A stretch of DNA of 49,058 nt from Parabacteroides sp. (GCA_020026285.1 JAHHQS010000008.1:1-49058), one strand, 5' to 3'; shown: positions 10,209 through 18,367, counted from the stretch's first letter. Numbers and translations are program-made. The notes: a model not told the origin generated them from the letters alone.

Positions 10209-11180
10209 TTATTTTATTGACTTCCGAATCAGATCAGGACTCTTACATTCATCTTTCAGGAATGTTTCAATATGACGTTTCTTTTTATCTTCCAGTATTT
10301 CATTCACATTGATAAGGATACCCGTTTCTTCCACATCACCAAATTCATGATTGATAGCCGTACCAAAAACTCTCATCTTTGGAGAAAGACTCATATATGC
10401 ATTTACTAAAGGTGGTACATTAATACCAAACTTTCTTACCTGACAATTCAAGACTCTGTAATTTTCTTTAAAATTATCATAATGGAAAAGCTCTTTCATC
10501 TTGGCCAAATCTGTATTTGTTTCCAAAGGCACCATAGGAGTCACCAAATTTTCCTTATCTCCAAAATGAAGATTCAAGAAATAAAGAATCATATTACGAG
10601 CTTCAACATTATAAGTATTATACATAGTAACTTTTCCAAAGAAATACTGTAATCTTGGGTCGATTACAGACAAAGCTCCCAAACCGTCCCATAGATTATC
10701 CAAAACGAATAATCCACGAGCGCTGCCACTTCTTGTCGCCTGAAATTCAAGAGTAACAAACGAACGTCCTAATTCTACAGTATTAGGTAAATACTCCTTG
10801 ATGAACTTTTCTGAAAAGTCAAACATATGTGAAGTTGCCAGAATCGGTTTACCATTCGCGTCGAACCGAACATCCGATCCACATAGGAAACGATATCCTC
10901 CTAAAATCTTTTCTTCCTCCGGATTCCAAACAATCAACTGTCGATAAGCATCATCCATCGTATCATACTCATCAATATCAACTGGGAATCCTGTTCCCCC
11001 TCCATAAAAGCGGAATGCAATTTCGCGCAGTCTCCCAATCTCCTGCATGACATTTGGAGAATTTTGTGCCGTAACTACATAAATCTCGTTATTAGATTTA
11101 TTAGTACGACGAAGCAGTTTATCCTGCGTAAGTTCAGCTTTTAATATACCACGATCAATCGGTTGAATGACTTCTTGCAT
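10209..11180 (-). CDS. glsB: GlsB-like N-acyltransferase for glycine (ornithine-type) lipids
   Basis: Probable first enzyme of glycine-lipid synthesis, attaching a 3-hydroxy fatty acid to the amino group of glycine. The 323-aa protein is an OlsB/hemolysin-type GNAT acyltransferase: REIAFRFYGGGTG near residue 52, ILGGYRFLCG, and ELGRSFVTLEFQ followed by a GLGAL stretch. The known Bacteroides thetaiotaomicron proteins GlsB (OlsB-like) and GlsA (OlsA-like) are encoded side by side, and here a PlsC-type acyltransferase gene precedes it by 7 nt, which supports this reading. Substrate (glycine rather than ornithine) is inferred from the lineage, not seen in the sequence. ATG start. Confidence 0.8.
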   Translation of the reverse strand: MQEVIQPIDRGILKAELTQDKLLRRTNKSNNEIYVVTAQNSPNVMQEIGRLREIAFRFYGGGTGFPVDIDEYDTMDDAYRQLIVWNPEEEKILGGYRFLCGSDVRFDANGKPILATSHMFDFSEKFIKEYLPNTVELGRSFVTLEFQATRSGSARGLFVLDNLWDGLGALSVIDPRLQYFFGKVTMYNTYNVEARNMILYFLNLHFGDKENLVTPMVPLETNTDLAKMKELFHYDNFKENYRVLNCQVRKFGINVPPLVNAYMSLSPKMRVFGTAINHEFGDVEETGILINVNEILEDKKKRHIETFLKDECKSPDLIRKSIK

Positions 11181-11187
11181 AATGTTG

Positions 11188-12012
11188 TTACCTGTTTAAT
11201 TGATAAACAATTTGTTTCACCCACTCAGCCCATTCTGCCGGTTTTCGTTCGGTATTAAATGTCTGCCACGGAATAGGTTTACCAAAATAAATATGAAATA
11301 TTTTATGTTGGGCACGAAACATTTCATCTGGCAGATAAATCATCTCGTAATTCATTTTAATCCCCAACCTCTTTCTTATATTTGCTATCCGATAAAACCG
11401 TTCTGAATTTCGCCCGTCGAAATATACTGGAATAATATCACGTTCATATTGAACAGCCTTTTGAATAAACGATTTCTTCCATTCCAAATCCACAATTTTT
11501 CCATTAATTTTTCTCGAACACATTCCTGCCGGGAAGGTTACAACCTGGTTATCGGAAGCATAAGCCTCTTCTATTAAAAGAGCATTCTTTTTGCCCTGTG
11601 AACCATGTTTATTAACCGGAACAAAAATAGATTGCAAATTTGTCAGATATAATAATAAATCATTTACCAGATAACGTATATTTCCATGATAATGTTTTCC
11701 TATAAAAGCAGAAAGACAAATACCATCCATCCCTCCAAGTGGATGATTTGAGGCAAATATAAACCGTTTATCAGATAATAAATTCTCTTCACCATGGACA
11801 TCCAGCTTCAAATCAAAATAATCAAGCAAAGATTCCATAAAATCAACCCCATATCTGTCATGATAGCGGAGAATAATATCGTTTAGCTCATCTTCATGAA
11901 CAATACGAGTCACATAATTTATCAGAAAGTTCGGTATTCTTTTCGAAGCTTTAGGTGCTTTTTGTTCCAAAACCTTTCTTATATTAATCAGATTAACCTC
12001 TTGCTCGCTCAT
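11188..12012 (-). CDS. glsA: GlsA-like O-acyltransferase (PlsC/OlsA type)
   Basis: Probable second enzyme of glycine-lipid synthesis, adding a fatty acid to the hydroxyl of the lyso-lipid. The 274-aa protein has the PlsC catalytic region SNHPLGGMDG (His90, Asp96) and a second motif, FPAGMCSRK, near residue 170 in place of the usual FPEGTRS. The His-Asp spacing is H-x5-D rather than the classical H-x4-D. Strongly coupled to the following GlsB-like gene (7 nt gap). A Bacteroidetes-type promoter lies just upstream (about 12035-12068). Alternative: a general lysophospholipid acyltransferase; the paired gene makes the glycine-lipid role more likely. Confidence 0.78.
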   Translation of the reverse strand: MSEQEVNLINIRKVLEQKAPKASKRIPNFLINYVTRIVHEDELNDIILRYHDRYGVDFMESLLDYFDLKLDVHGEENLLSDKRFIFASNHPLGGMDGICLSAFIGKHYHGNIRYLVNDLLLYLTNLQSIFVPVNKHGSQGKKNALLIEEAYASDNQVVTFPAGMCSRKINGKIVDLEWKKSFIQKAVQYERDIIPVYFDGRNSERFYRIANIRKRLGIKMNYEMIYLPDEMFRAQHKIFHIYFGKPIPWQTFNTERKPAEWAEWVKQIVYQLNR

Positions 12013-12034
12013 TAGAATTGATTTATTTCTACTA

Positions 12035-12068
12035 CAAACATACGAACAAAAAATGAGAAGATATCAAT
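12035..12068 (-). promoter_or_regulatory. Promoter-like element of glsA-glsB
   Basis: On the minus strand TATGTTTG (12042-12035) matches the Bacteroidetes -7 consensus TAnnTTTG, with TTG (12067-12065) 22 nt upstream as a possible -33. It lies about 25 nt before the glsA start. Match only; spacing is slightly long. Confidence 0.5.
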
Positions 12069-12242
12069 GTATGGTGTAAAACATGGTCTATTAATACTGA
12101 TTATAATCCAATAAAATTCCGGAAGCAGCAAAAAATAGTCTAAAATATATCCTACGCTTTTCACAAAACGCTTGATGTTTTATGAAAAACGTCAAACATT
12201 CTTTTTGAAACGCCTTATGGATTTTCCATCCAATAAAAAGAC

Positions 12243-12308
12243 AGACGAAACGTCTAAAAACAAAAATAGCATACAGAATTTGCTTGCCAATCGGCTTCTG
12301 TATGCTAT
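12243..12308 (-). terminator. Tandem terminator after rnc
   Basis: Main stem: 13-bp perfect arms 12266-12278 (ATAGCATACAGAA) and 12296-12308, followed on the minus strand by TTTTTGTTTTTAG. A second small hairpin, AGACG-AAA-CGTCT (12243-12255), follows with a further T-run (GTCTTTTTA). Good intrinsic terminator for the acpP-fabF-rnc transcript. Confidence 0.85.
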
Positions 12309-12331
12309 CCTTCTTTATACTTAGACTCTCT

Positions 12332-13297
12332 CTATGCTATAGTCTTTTCATCTTTTACTTCTAAGCTATCTACAACTTCCGGCTGTTGCTCTTGATTTTG
12401 TACCAACTGTTCCTCCTGTTGTTCTTCCTGAATTTCAATATTATTCTCCAATACAACATCCTCTTCCTGTTCAACAACATTTTCCTCCTGAGCCCGTTTT
12501 TCTTCACGCAGCTTTTTCTTCAGACTTAAAATATATTGTTGGAAAGAACGATCTGTACGAATTTTTTTCATTGCCATCTTAGCAGCTTGCTGCTGAGATT
12601 CCTTTTTTGAATATCCAATGCCGATGCCAATCTGTTCATCCGTTACACTTAAAACAGCTGCCGTCTGAAACATCAGATTACCTTCTTTATCTTCAAAGGA
12701 TTCAATAATTTCAAAAGAAATACCCAGACGATTTTTCTGGCTCCATTCAATCAGATTAGATTTGAAGTTAACTTCGGTCTCTGAAACTTTATCGATATCG
12801 ATAAACTGCTTGATTATTTTATCCTTAATAAACTTATAACAAGCAGCATATCCCTTATCCAGATAAATAGCACCGATTAATGCCTCCAAAGCGTTACCCA
12901 ACATGTTGCTATGGTGAGGTTCATGTGCATTATGAATATTGTTTGCATACCTCAACATGTGGTCTAGCCCCAAAAGCAAACCAATCTGATTCATTGATTC
13001 TCTCGAAACAATTTTTGAACGCGTATTGGTCAGGAAACCTTCCCTTCTATACTCGAAATGTTTGTACACGATATCCGCAACAACTGCACTCAGTATAGCA
13101 TCTCCCAAGAATTCAAGACGTTCATTATTCAGCCATCGTCCGTTATCATCTTCTATCGACTGAGACTTATGCAGGAAAGCCTGCTTATACAAGCTGACCT
13201 TGTCCGGATAGAAGCCTACAATTTTATATATAGACAAATAAGGCTCCTTACCTTTATTTTTAAGGAGCCTTATTTTCCTGTATAGTTGTGAAAACAC
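12332..13297 (-). CDS. rnc: Ribonuclease III with an acidic Gln/Glu-rich tail
   Basis: Cleaves double-stranded RNA in rRNA and mRNA processing. The 321-aa protein has the catalytic signature NERLEFLGDAIL at about residues 58-69, the second catalytic region GNALEALIGAIYLD, and a double-stranded RNA-binding domain (about 165-235, ending QQAAKMAMKKI). After about residue 255 comes a Glu/Gln-rich, low-complexity tail not found in the shorter classical enzyme. The start is GTG (13297-13295), 1 nt after fabF, so rnc is likely co-translated with fabF. A perfect 15-bp inverted repeat lies inside codons 8-21 (13236-13275). Confidence 0.95.
   Translation of the reverse strand: MFSQLYRKIRLLKNKGKEPYLSIYKIVGFYPDKVSLYKQAFLHKSQSIEDDNGRWLNNERLEFLGDAILSAVVADIVYKHFEYRREGFLTNTRSKIVSRESMNQIGLLLGLDHMLRYANNIHNAHEPHHSNMLGNALEALIGAIYLDKGYAACYKFIKDKIIKQFIDIDKVSETEVNFKSNLIEWSQKNRLGISFEIIESFEDKEGNLMFQTAAVLSVTDEQIGIGIGYSKKESQQQAAKMAMKKIRTDRSFQQYILSLKKKLREEKRAQEENVVEQEEDVVLENNIEIQEEQQEEQLVQNQEQQPEVVDSLEVKDEKTIA
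13236..13275 (-). promoter_or_regulatory. Perfect 15-bp hairpin inside the start of rnc
   Basis: Arms AAATAAGGCTCCTTA (13236-13250) and TAAGGAGCCTTATTT (13261-13275), separated by a 10-nt loop. In the mRNA it forms a fully paired stem starting about 22 nt after the rnc GTG. It is coding (KIRLLKNKGKEPYL), yet far more structured than expected by chance. Possible attenuator or RNase III self-cleavage site (inference). Confidence 0.6.
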
Positions 13298-13298
13298 T

Positions 13299-14564
13299 TT
13301 ACTTTACAAATTTTTTAACGATTAGGCTGGCATTATGTCCACCAAAACCAAATGTATTTGACAACGCAACGTTAACAGTACGTTTCTGTGCTTTATTAAA
13401 TGTAAAGTTTAGATTATAATCAATTTCAGGATCATCATCACCTTCAACATGATTGATTGTTGGAGGAACGATATCTTCTTTAACTGACATAATACTTACA
13501 ATTGCTTCCAAAGCACCAGCAGCACCCAACAAGTGACCTGTCATTGATTTAGTTGAACTGATATTCAATTTGTATGCATGTTCACCAAATACTTCCTTGA
13601 TAGCTTTCACTTCTGAAAGGTCGCCTACTGTAGTAGATGTACCATGAACATTGATATAATCAACTTCTTCTGGTTGCATTTCTGCATCTTCCAAAGCATT
13701 CTTCATAACCAAGATTGCACCCAAGCCTTCTGGATGTGAAGCAGTCAAATGATATGCATCAGCTGACATACCTGCACCAGCAACTTCAGCGTAAATCTTA
13801 GCACCACGAGCAAGTGCATGATCCAATTCTTCCAACACTAAACATGCAGCACCTTCACCCATCACAAATCCATCACGACTTCCACTAAAAGGACGAGAAG
13901 CTGTTTCCGGAGAATCATTACGAGTAGATAATGCATTCATAGAATTGAAACCTCCTACACCAGGAGCTGCAATAGCGGCTTCAGCACCACCTGTCACAAT
14001 TGCATTCGCTTTTCCTAAACGGATATAGTTAAATGCATCTGCGATAGCGTTTGTTGAAGAAGCACAAGCAGAAACTGTAGCAAAGTTAGGTCCATGGAAA
14101 CCATATATCATTGATATATGACCGGCAGCAATATCTGCAATCATTTTAGGGATAAAGAATGGATTAAACTTAGGACCAATAGTATCTTTAGTTTTTGCAT
14201 AACCCAATACTTCATCTTCGAAAGTTTTGATACCACCAATTCCAGCAGCAAAGATAACACCAATACGGTTTTTATCTTCTTTGTCCAAATCCATGGCTGC
14301 GTCTTCTACAGCCTGCTTAGCTGCAGCAACAGCTAACAAACTATAACGATCACATTTACGGGCCTCTTTACGGTCCATCACCTGCAAAGGATCAAAACCT
14401 TTTACTTCGCAAGCGAACTGTGTCTTGAATTTTTCCGCATTAAAATGAGTAATTGGTCCAGCACCACTTTTCCCATTAATAAGACCCTCCCAGGTTTCTG
14501 AAAGGGTATTACCAAGAGGAGACACAGTACCAAGACCAGTTACTACAACTCTTTTTAATTCCAT
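13299..14564 (-). CDS. fabF: 3-oxoacyl-ACP synthase II (FabF)
   Basis: Elongating condensing enzyme of type II fatty acid synthesis: joins malonyl-ACP to acyl-ACP. The 421-aa protein contains the Cys-His-His triad. The Cys is at 167 in TVSACASS, the first His at 307 in NVHGTSTT, and the second at 344 in STKSMTGHLLGAAGALEA, with Lys339. The N terminus (KRVVVTGLGTVSPLGN) and C terminus (NTFGFGGHNASLIV) are standard. It sits 20 nt downstream of acpP and 1 nt upstream of rnc, the common Bacteroidetes acpP-fabF-rnc order. ATG start. Confidence 0.98.
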   Translation of the reverse strand: MELKRVVVTGLGTVSPLGNTLSETWEGLINGKSGAGPITHFNAEKFKTQFACEVKGFDPLQVMDRKEARKCDRYSLLAVAAAKQAVEDAAMDLDKEDKNRIGVIFAAGIGGIKTFEDEVLGYAKTKDTIGPKFNPFFIPKMIADIAAGHISMIYGFHGPNFATVSACASSTNAIADAFNYIRLGKANAIVTGGAEAAIAAPGVGGFNSMNALSTRNDSPETASRPFSGSRDGFVMGEGAACLVLEELDHALARGAKIYAEVAGAGMSADAYHLTASHPEGLGAILVMKNALEDAEMQPEEVDYINVHGTSTTVGDLSEVKAIKEVFGEHAYKLNISSTKSMTGHLLGAAGALEAIVSIMSVKEDIVPPTINHVEGDDDPEIDYNLNFTFNKAQKRTVNVALSNTFGFGGHNASLIVKKFVK

Positions 14565-14584
14565 ACCTTAAATAAAGGGGTTGA

Positions 14585-14821
14585 TTACTTTGCGTTAGCT
14601 TCGATATAAGCGATAGCGTCACCTACAGTTGTAATCTTTTCTGCTTGATCATCTGGAATAGAAATACCGAATTCTTTTTCGAATTCCATAATCAATTCAA
14701 CTGTATCAAGAGAGTCTGCTCCTAAATCGTTAGTAAAGCTAGCTTCGTTTGTAACTTCTGATTCTTCAACACTTAGTTTATCAACGATGATATTCTTTAC
14801 TTTTTCAGCTATTTCAGACAT
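14585..14821 (-). CDS. acpP: Acyl carrier protein
   Basis: Carries growing acyl chains on a phosphopantetheine arm. The 78-aa acidic protein starts [10 protein letters not shown] and carries the attachment Ser37 in the motif [18 protein letters not shown]. The reading frame extends 28 codons further upstream, but those residues (starting MFCNIKNSF) do not resemble ACP and overlap the promoter, so the ATG at 14821-14819 is chosen. First gene of an acpP-fabF-rnc unit. A promoter-like element lies 50-85 nt upstream, and a 16-bp palindrome further upstream. Confidence 0.97.
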   Translation of the reverse strand: MSEIAEKVKNIIVDKLSVEESEVTNEASFTNDLGADSLDTVELIMEFEKEFGISIPDDQAEKITTVGDAIAYIEANAK

Positions 14822-14872
14822 AACTTTTGAATTTAGATTAATTATTACAGTATTATTTTTTATTTTTGCTCT

Positions 14873-14903
14873 GCAAAGAAACGAATTTTTTATGTTACAA
14901 AAC
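14873..14903 (-). promoter_or_regulatory. Promoter-like element of acpP
   Basis: On the minus strand a TTTCTTTGC element (about 14881-14873) resembles the -7 box TAnnTTTG, and TTTTG (about 14902-14898) lies about 19 nt upstream as a -33 box. This gives a leader of about 45-50 nt before the acpP start. Confidence 0.5.
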
Positions 14904-14947
14904 AAATTTAATCACTGAAAAATGAGAAAAATTGCACATTTTTTATT

Positions 14948-14963
14948 TTCTTGTGCACAAGAA
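14948..14963. promoter_or_regulatory. 16-bp perfect palindrome upstream of acpP
   Basis: TTCTTGTGCACAAGAA reads the same on both strands. It is about 50 bp upstream of the acpP -33-like box. Possible binding site for a dimeric regulator of fatty acid genes; no other copy was noticed in this window. Confidence 0.4.
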
Positions 14964-15123
14964 CAGAAAAAATCGATGATTTTTCATATTTTTTCACCTC
15001 TAGCAGAGATTGAAAACACTCCGAATTCAGAAAATATTTTTCTCTAAATGAAAAGATTAAAGTTTTCCTTATTTTTTCAAACCTTCCAAAATCGGACTTA
15101 TACGGAAATGAATAATCTGGCGT

Positions 15124-15534
15124 TTACTCTAAAGGTTCAAAAGGGAGTTCTATTTCTTTTCGATATCCAGTGCCGTTGAATGTTGCTATAAGTTCACCCG
15201 ACTCGTTCGTTATTTTTACTTCACAATTAGATAGTCGTTTATGATCGTATATCTCATGAGCCTCGGCATATAAAAAACCTTTACTTTCTGATTTGAAGAA
15301 ATTAATTGAAGAAGATATAGAAAAGGTTAATTGGGCATGACTGTTAGTCGCAGCAGCAAAGGTTAAATCGGCCAATGTAAAAATGGCACCTCCCTGACAG
15401 ACACCACCTCCATTTAAATGTTCCGGCGTAATCTCCATCCTTGCTTTTGCATACCCCTTACCGGTGTCAAGCAATTCAACACCGGCAAGTAATGCAAATT
15501 TATCTTTCTGGAGAAACTCCTGTATTGTCATCAT
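15124..15534 (-). CDS. PaaI-type hotdog thioesterase
   Basis: Probable acyl-CoA thioesterase of the PaaI family. The 136-aa protein is a single hotdog domain with the family's active-site region [18 protein letters not shown] and the strand [19 protein letters not shown]. Its first ATG overlaps the cysS stop by 4 nt (ATGA), so it is translationally coupled to cysS. A second ATG follows immediately. The pairing with cysS does not reveal a substrate. The usual family motif is HGGxxxxLAD-like; here the Gly-rich part is NGGG...GG. Function beyond thioester hydrolysis is not assigned. Confidence 0.85.
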   Translation of the reverse strand: MMTIQEFLQKDKFALLAGVELLDTGKGYAKARMEITPEHLNGGGVCQGGAIFTLADLTFAAATNSHAQLTFSISSSINFFKSESKGFLYAEAHEIYDHKRLSNCEVKITNESGELIATFNGTGYRKEIELPFEPLE

Positions 15535-17012
15535 TTATTTAATTTCCACTCAGCTCCATCTTTGGTATCCTTTATTTCGAATCCCATAGAAGTAAGTTCG
15601 TTTCTGATTTTATCAGATGTAGCCCAATCTTTATTGGCTTTGGCTTCCTGACGAATAGATAATAATAAATCAACGGCTTTGCTGAAAGCTTCAACTCCTG
15701 TATTATCTGCAGTTCCACGAGCTTCATCTTTCAATCCTAATAAATCAAAAATGAACAGATGGAATACATCCTGAAGTTCTTTCAAATCAACTTCTGAAAT
15801 AGTATCCTTACCATCCTTAATAGAATTGATCGAACGAGAAGCATCAAATAACAATGAAATGACAATTGGTGTATTTAAATCATCATTCAATGCATCATAA
15901 CATTTCTGCTTTAAATCTTTCAGATCGACTGTTGACTGAGCAGATGGTTTCAATTTCATCAAACTTGCATAAGCATCCAACAAACGAGCCAATCCCTTTT
16001 CTGAAGCCTTCAATGCATCATTACTAAAATCGACCGTACTACGATAATGAGCCTGTAAAATAAAGAAACGGATTGTCATTGGAGAATAAGCCTGTTCCAA
16101 CATCGGATGATTACCGGTAAAGAATTCATCAAGAGTTATAAAGTTACCCAAGGACTTACCCATCTTCTGGCCATTGACTGTAATCATATTGTTGTGCATC
16201 CAGTATTTTACCATATCGTGACCCTGTGAAGCTACGGCTTGAGCAATCTCACATTCGTGATGTGGAAAAATCAAATCCATTCCACCTCCATGAATATCGA
16301 AACTTTCACCAAGATATTTCTTTCCCATTGCTGTACATTCGCAATGCCATCCAGGGAAACCATTACTCCAAGGAGAAGGCCAACGCATGATATGTTCTGG
16401 CTGAGCACATTTCCATAAAGCAAAATCAATTGGATTATGTTTTTCGTCTTGTCCATCCAAAGCACGAGTGGTATTTAACATATCCTCGATATTTCTTCCT
16501 GACAAAACTCCATATTTATGATCTTTATTATATTTCTCTACATCAAAATATACAGAGCCCTGACTTTCGTAAGCATATCCATTATCCAGAATACGTTTTA
16601 CCAAATCAATCTGTTCAATTATATGACCAGAAGCATGAGGTTCAATACTAGGAGGAAGAACATTCAATGCTTCAACTGCTTTATGATAGCGATTCATATA
16701 ATACTGAACGACTTCCATTGGCTCCAGCTGTTCCAGACGAGCTTTCTTTGCAATTTTATCTTCTCCGTCGTCTGCATCATGTTCCAAATGACCGACATCG
16801 GTAATATTACGAACATAACGAACTTTATAGCCAAGATGCTTCAAATAACGAAATAAAACGTCGAATGTAATAGAAGGACGTGCATGTCCCAAATGAGCAT
16901 CCCCATAAACAGTAGGACCACATACATACATACCGACAAAAGGTTCATGTAATGGCACAAACCGTTCTTTCCTTCTTGTTAATGTGTTATAAATAAACAA
17001 TGGATGTTCCAT
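15531..17012 (-). CDS. cysS: Cysteinyl-tRNA synthetase
   Basis: Charges tRNA-Cys. The 493-aa class I synthetase has the N-terminal zinc/active-site segment [18 protein letters not shown] (HIGH motif as HLGH), the zinc-binding [15 protein letters not shown] and [17 protein letters not shown], and the KMSKS loop as KMGKSLGN. The C-terminal DALR-type helical domain is followed by a short extension. Length is typical. A TAACTTTG -7 box lies just upstream (17042-17035 on the minus strand). It overlaps the downstream thioesterase gene by 4 nt. Confidence 0.98.
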   Translation of the reverse strand: MEHPLFIYNTLTRRKERFVPLHEPFVGMYVCGPTVYGDAHLGHARPSITFDVLFRYLKHLGYKVRYVRNITDVGHLEHDADDGEDKIAKKARLEQLEPMEVVQYYMNRYHKAVEALNVLPPSIEPHASGHIIEQIDLVKRILDNGYAYESQGSVYFDVEKYNKDHKYGVLSGRNIEDMLNTTRALDGQDEKHNPIDFALWKCAQPEHIMRWPSPWSNGFPGWHCECTAMGKKYLGESFDIHGGGMDLIFPHHECEIAQAVASQGHDMVKYWMHNNMITVNGQKMGKSLGNFITLDEFFTGNHPMLEQAYSPMTIRFFILQAHYRSTVDFSNDALKASEKGLARLLDAYASLMKLKPSAQSTVDLKDLKQKCYDALNDDLNTPIVISLLFDASRSINSIKDGKDTISEVDLKELQDVFHLFIFDLLGLKDEARGTADNTGVEAFSKAVDLLLSIRQEAKANKDWATSDKIRNELTSMGFEIKDTKDGAEWKLNK

Positions 17013-17034
17013 AATTCTGAATTTTATAAAGAGG

Positions 17035-17042
17035 CAAAGTTA
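17035..17042 (-). promoter_or_regulatory. cysS -7 promoter box
   Basis: TAACTTTG on the minus strand, an exact match to the Bacteroidetes TAnnTTTG box, 22 nt before the cysS ATG. No convincing -33 TTTG was found at 19-21 nt upstream. Confidence 0.45.
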
Positions 17043-17242
17043 ATAAAGTTATCTTACGAAAAAGAGGATTTTCCCTTTTTTATCTGAAATTATAAATGTT
17101 ACGAAATAGAACAATCTTAACTCGAATGCCTTTTTACGAAAAATAAGACAACTGATCTGTCTCCTCCTCATATCTTATTTGATAAAAATTCATCCTCATA
17201 AGACTACCTAAAATCATGAATGAGACCTCTATTATTACCGGA

Positions 17243-17338
17243 AAATACCCATAACTAGGTATCTCAAAACTGACGTAAAACGACAAATACCCACACCATG
17301 GTATTTAAATCTGCTTATTTACCTACACATAGGGATTT
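17243..17338 (+). promoter_or_regulatory. Three phased inverted repeats upstream of the hmu operon
   Basis: Three 22-bp sites align without gaps at 17243-17264, 17285-17306 and 17317-17338. Site 2 is the perfect form, AAATACC-N8-GGTATTT. Site 1 is AAATACC-N8-GGTATCT and site 3 ATTTACC-N8-GGGATTT. The spacers also resemble each other (CATAACTA, CACACCAT, TACACATA). Start-to-start distances are 42 and 32 bp, close to 4 and 3 helical turns. They end 63 bp before the first ATG. Candidate operators for a heme/iron regulator (inference). Confidence 0.6.
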
Positions 17339-17401
17339 TAAAATTTAATAAAAACAGTGAAATTCGCGCTTCTATTTTTAATAAATAAATTACAATTATA
17401 A

Positions 17402-18367
17402 ATGAAAAGACATTTTAAATTTTTAGCTACTATTTTATCATGTACTTTAGTGATGTTTTCATCTTGTAGTGATGACGATGATTTAAACGAATTAGAGAAA
17501 AACCAAGCAAAATCAATGACTATTGATGCTTCAGCACATGATAAATGGGTGTATGTTAATTTAACAGATGGTAAATCAGAAACACAAACAATTGATCCTA
17601 TTGCCGGTACTTATAAAGGAGATGTAAACGTTGTTGTTAGCGGAAAGAATTTCGGAGATGTTAAAGATTTGAATTTAAAAGTTGCTCGTGTAGCAAAAGA
17701 TTCTATCAGTATCGTATTGAAAGATTTCGCTTTTGGCAAAATGAAAATTGACTCTATCGTTTCTGGAGCGAAAGTTGTAGTTGATAGCATCAACGGAGGA
17801 TTAGGTTATAAACTGGAGGGTTCTCAAGTAATTACAGAAGTTGGTTCAATGACTGTTAAAGCTACTAGTAAAGGACATATAATTGGTAAAGATATCAATC
17901 TTTCTATTGATGTTATCCCTGGAGGAATGCCTATGCCAATCAATGCGACATATACAGGTAAATTTGAATCAGGTGTAAACATTCCAACTATTGAATGGGA
18001 TTTGGCATTCCATCGTATGAATGTAAAGACAAATGGTGGTTCTGCTTTAGAAACAACTTTTACTAAAATGGAAGAAGTTCAAGGTATTCAGACAGGAGAA
18101 TTCAAAGAAGACGAAGAATTTAATGAAATTACCGTAGATATGAGTCAGATGATGGCTGGTAAAATTGCTTATGCTACAGACTTCATCAATAAAGTTCTTG
18201 GTTCATGGGTTTCAATGAAAGGTATGCCTCCTACATTTACAGTAAAAGACAATGTATATGTATTAAAAACTTCTGCAGGTAAACAGATCAAAATTAAATT
18301 TACTGACTATACAAATGATGAAGGTAAAGGTGGTCATGTTTCTTTTAAATATGAAGCATTAAAATAA
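17402..18367 (+). CDS. hmuY: HmuY-like heme-binding lipoprotein with an inserted calycin-like domain
   Basis: Probable surface lipoprotein that captures heme and passes it to the adjacent TonB receptor. The 321-aa protein has a lipobox ending SSC (Cys22) followed by an acidic SDDDD export signal. HmuY-type elements are split: DASAHDKWVYVNLTDG at 42-57, then PTIEWDLAFHRMNVKTNGG from 195, GSWVSMKG near 267 and SAGKQIKIKFTDY to the end (GHVSFKYE). Between them, about residues 66-190, lies a beta-rich stretch starting IAGTYKGDVNVVV and ending INATYTGKF, which resembles calycin-like lipoprotein domains. Heme ligands cannot be assigned safely. First gene of the operon, 15 nt before the receptor. 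Confidence 0.82.
   Translation: MKRHFKFLATILSCTLVMFSSCSDDDDLNELEKNQAKSMTIDASAHDKWVYVNLTDGKSETQTIDPIAGTYKGDVNVVVSGKNFGDVKDLNLKVARVAKDSISIVLKDFAFGKMKIDSIVSGAKVVVDSINGGLGYKLEGSQVITEVGSMTVKATSKGHIIGKDINLSIDVIPGGMPMPINATYTGKFESGVNIPTIEWDLAFHRMNVKTNGGSALETTFTKMEEVQGIQTGEFKEDEEFNEITVDMSQMMAGKIAYATDFINKVLGSWVSMKGMPPTFTVKDNVYVLKTSAGKQIKIKFTDYTNDEGKGGHVSFKYEALK

Larger units (their letters stand above)
12013..12331. other. Intergenic region between rnc and glsA
   Basis: No coding gene seen in these 319 bases. On the glsA side is a promoter-like element. On the rnc side is a run of small hairpins: 12172-12195, 12217-12229, 12243-12255 and the strong terminator 12266-12308. Confidence 0.6.
14822..15123. 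other. acpP upstream region
   Basis: No coding gene seen in these 302 bases between acpP and the thioesterase gene. They hold the acpP promoter-like element, a 16-bp palindrome (14948-14963) and a small hairpin AAAAATC-GAT-GATTTTT (14968-14984). No clear T-run terminator for the thioesterase gene was seen. Confidence 0.6.
17013..17401. other. Divergent regulatory region between cysS and the heme operon
   Basis: No coding gene seen in these 389 bases. The cysS side holds a TAACTTTG promoter box (17035-17042, minus). The heme-operon side holds three similar inverted repeats (17243-17338). No terminator is needed here because both neighbours point away. Confidence 0.7.
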
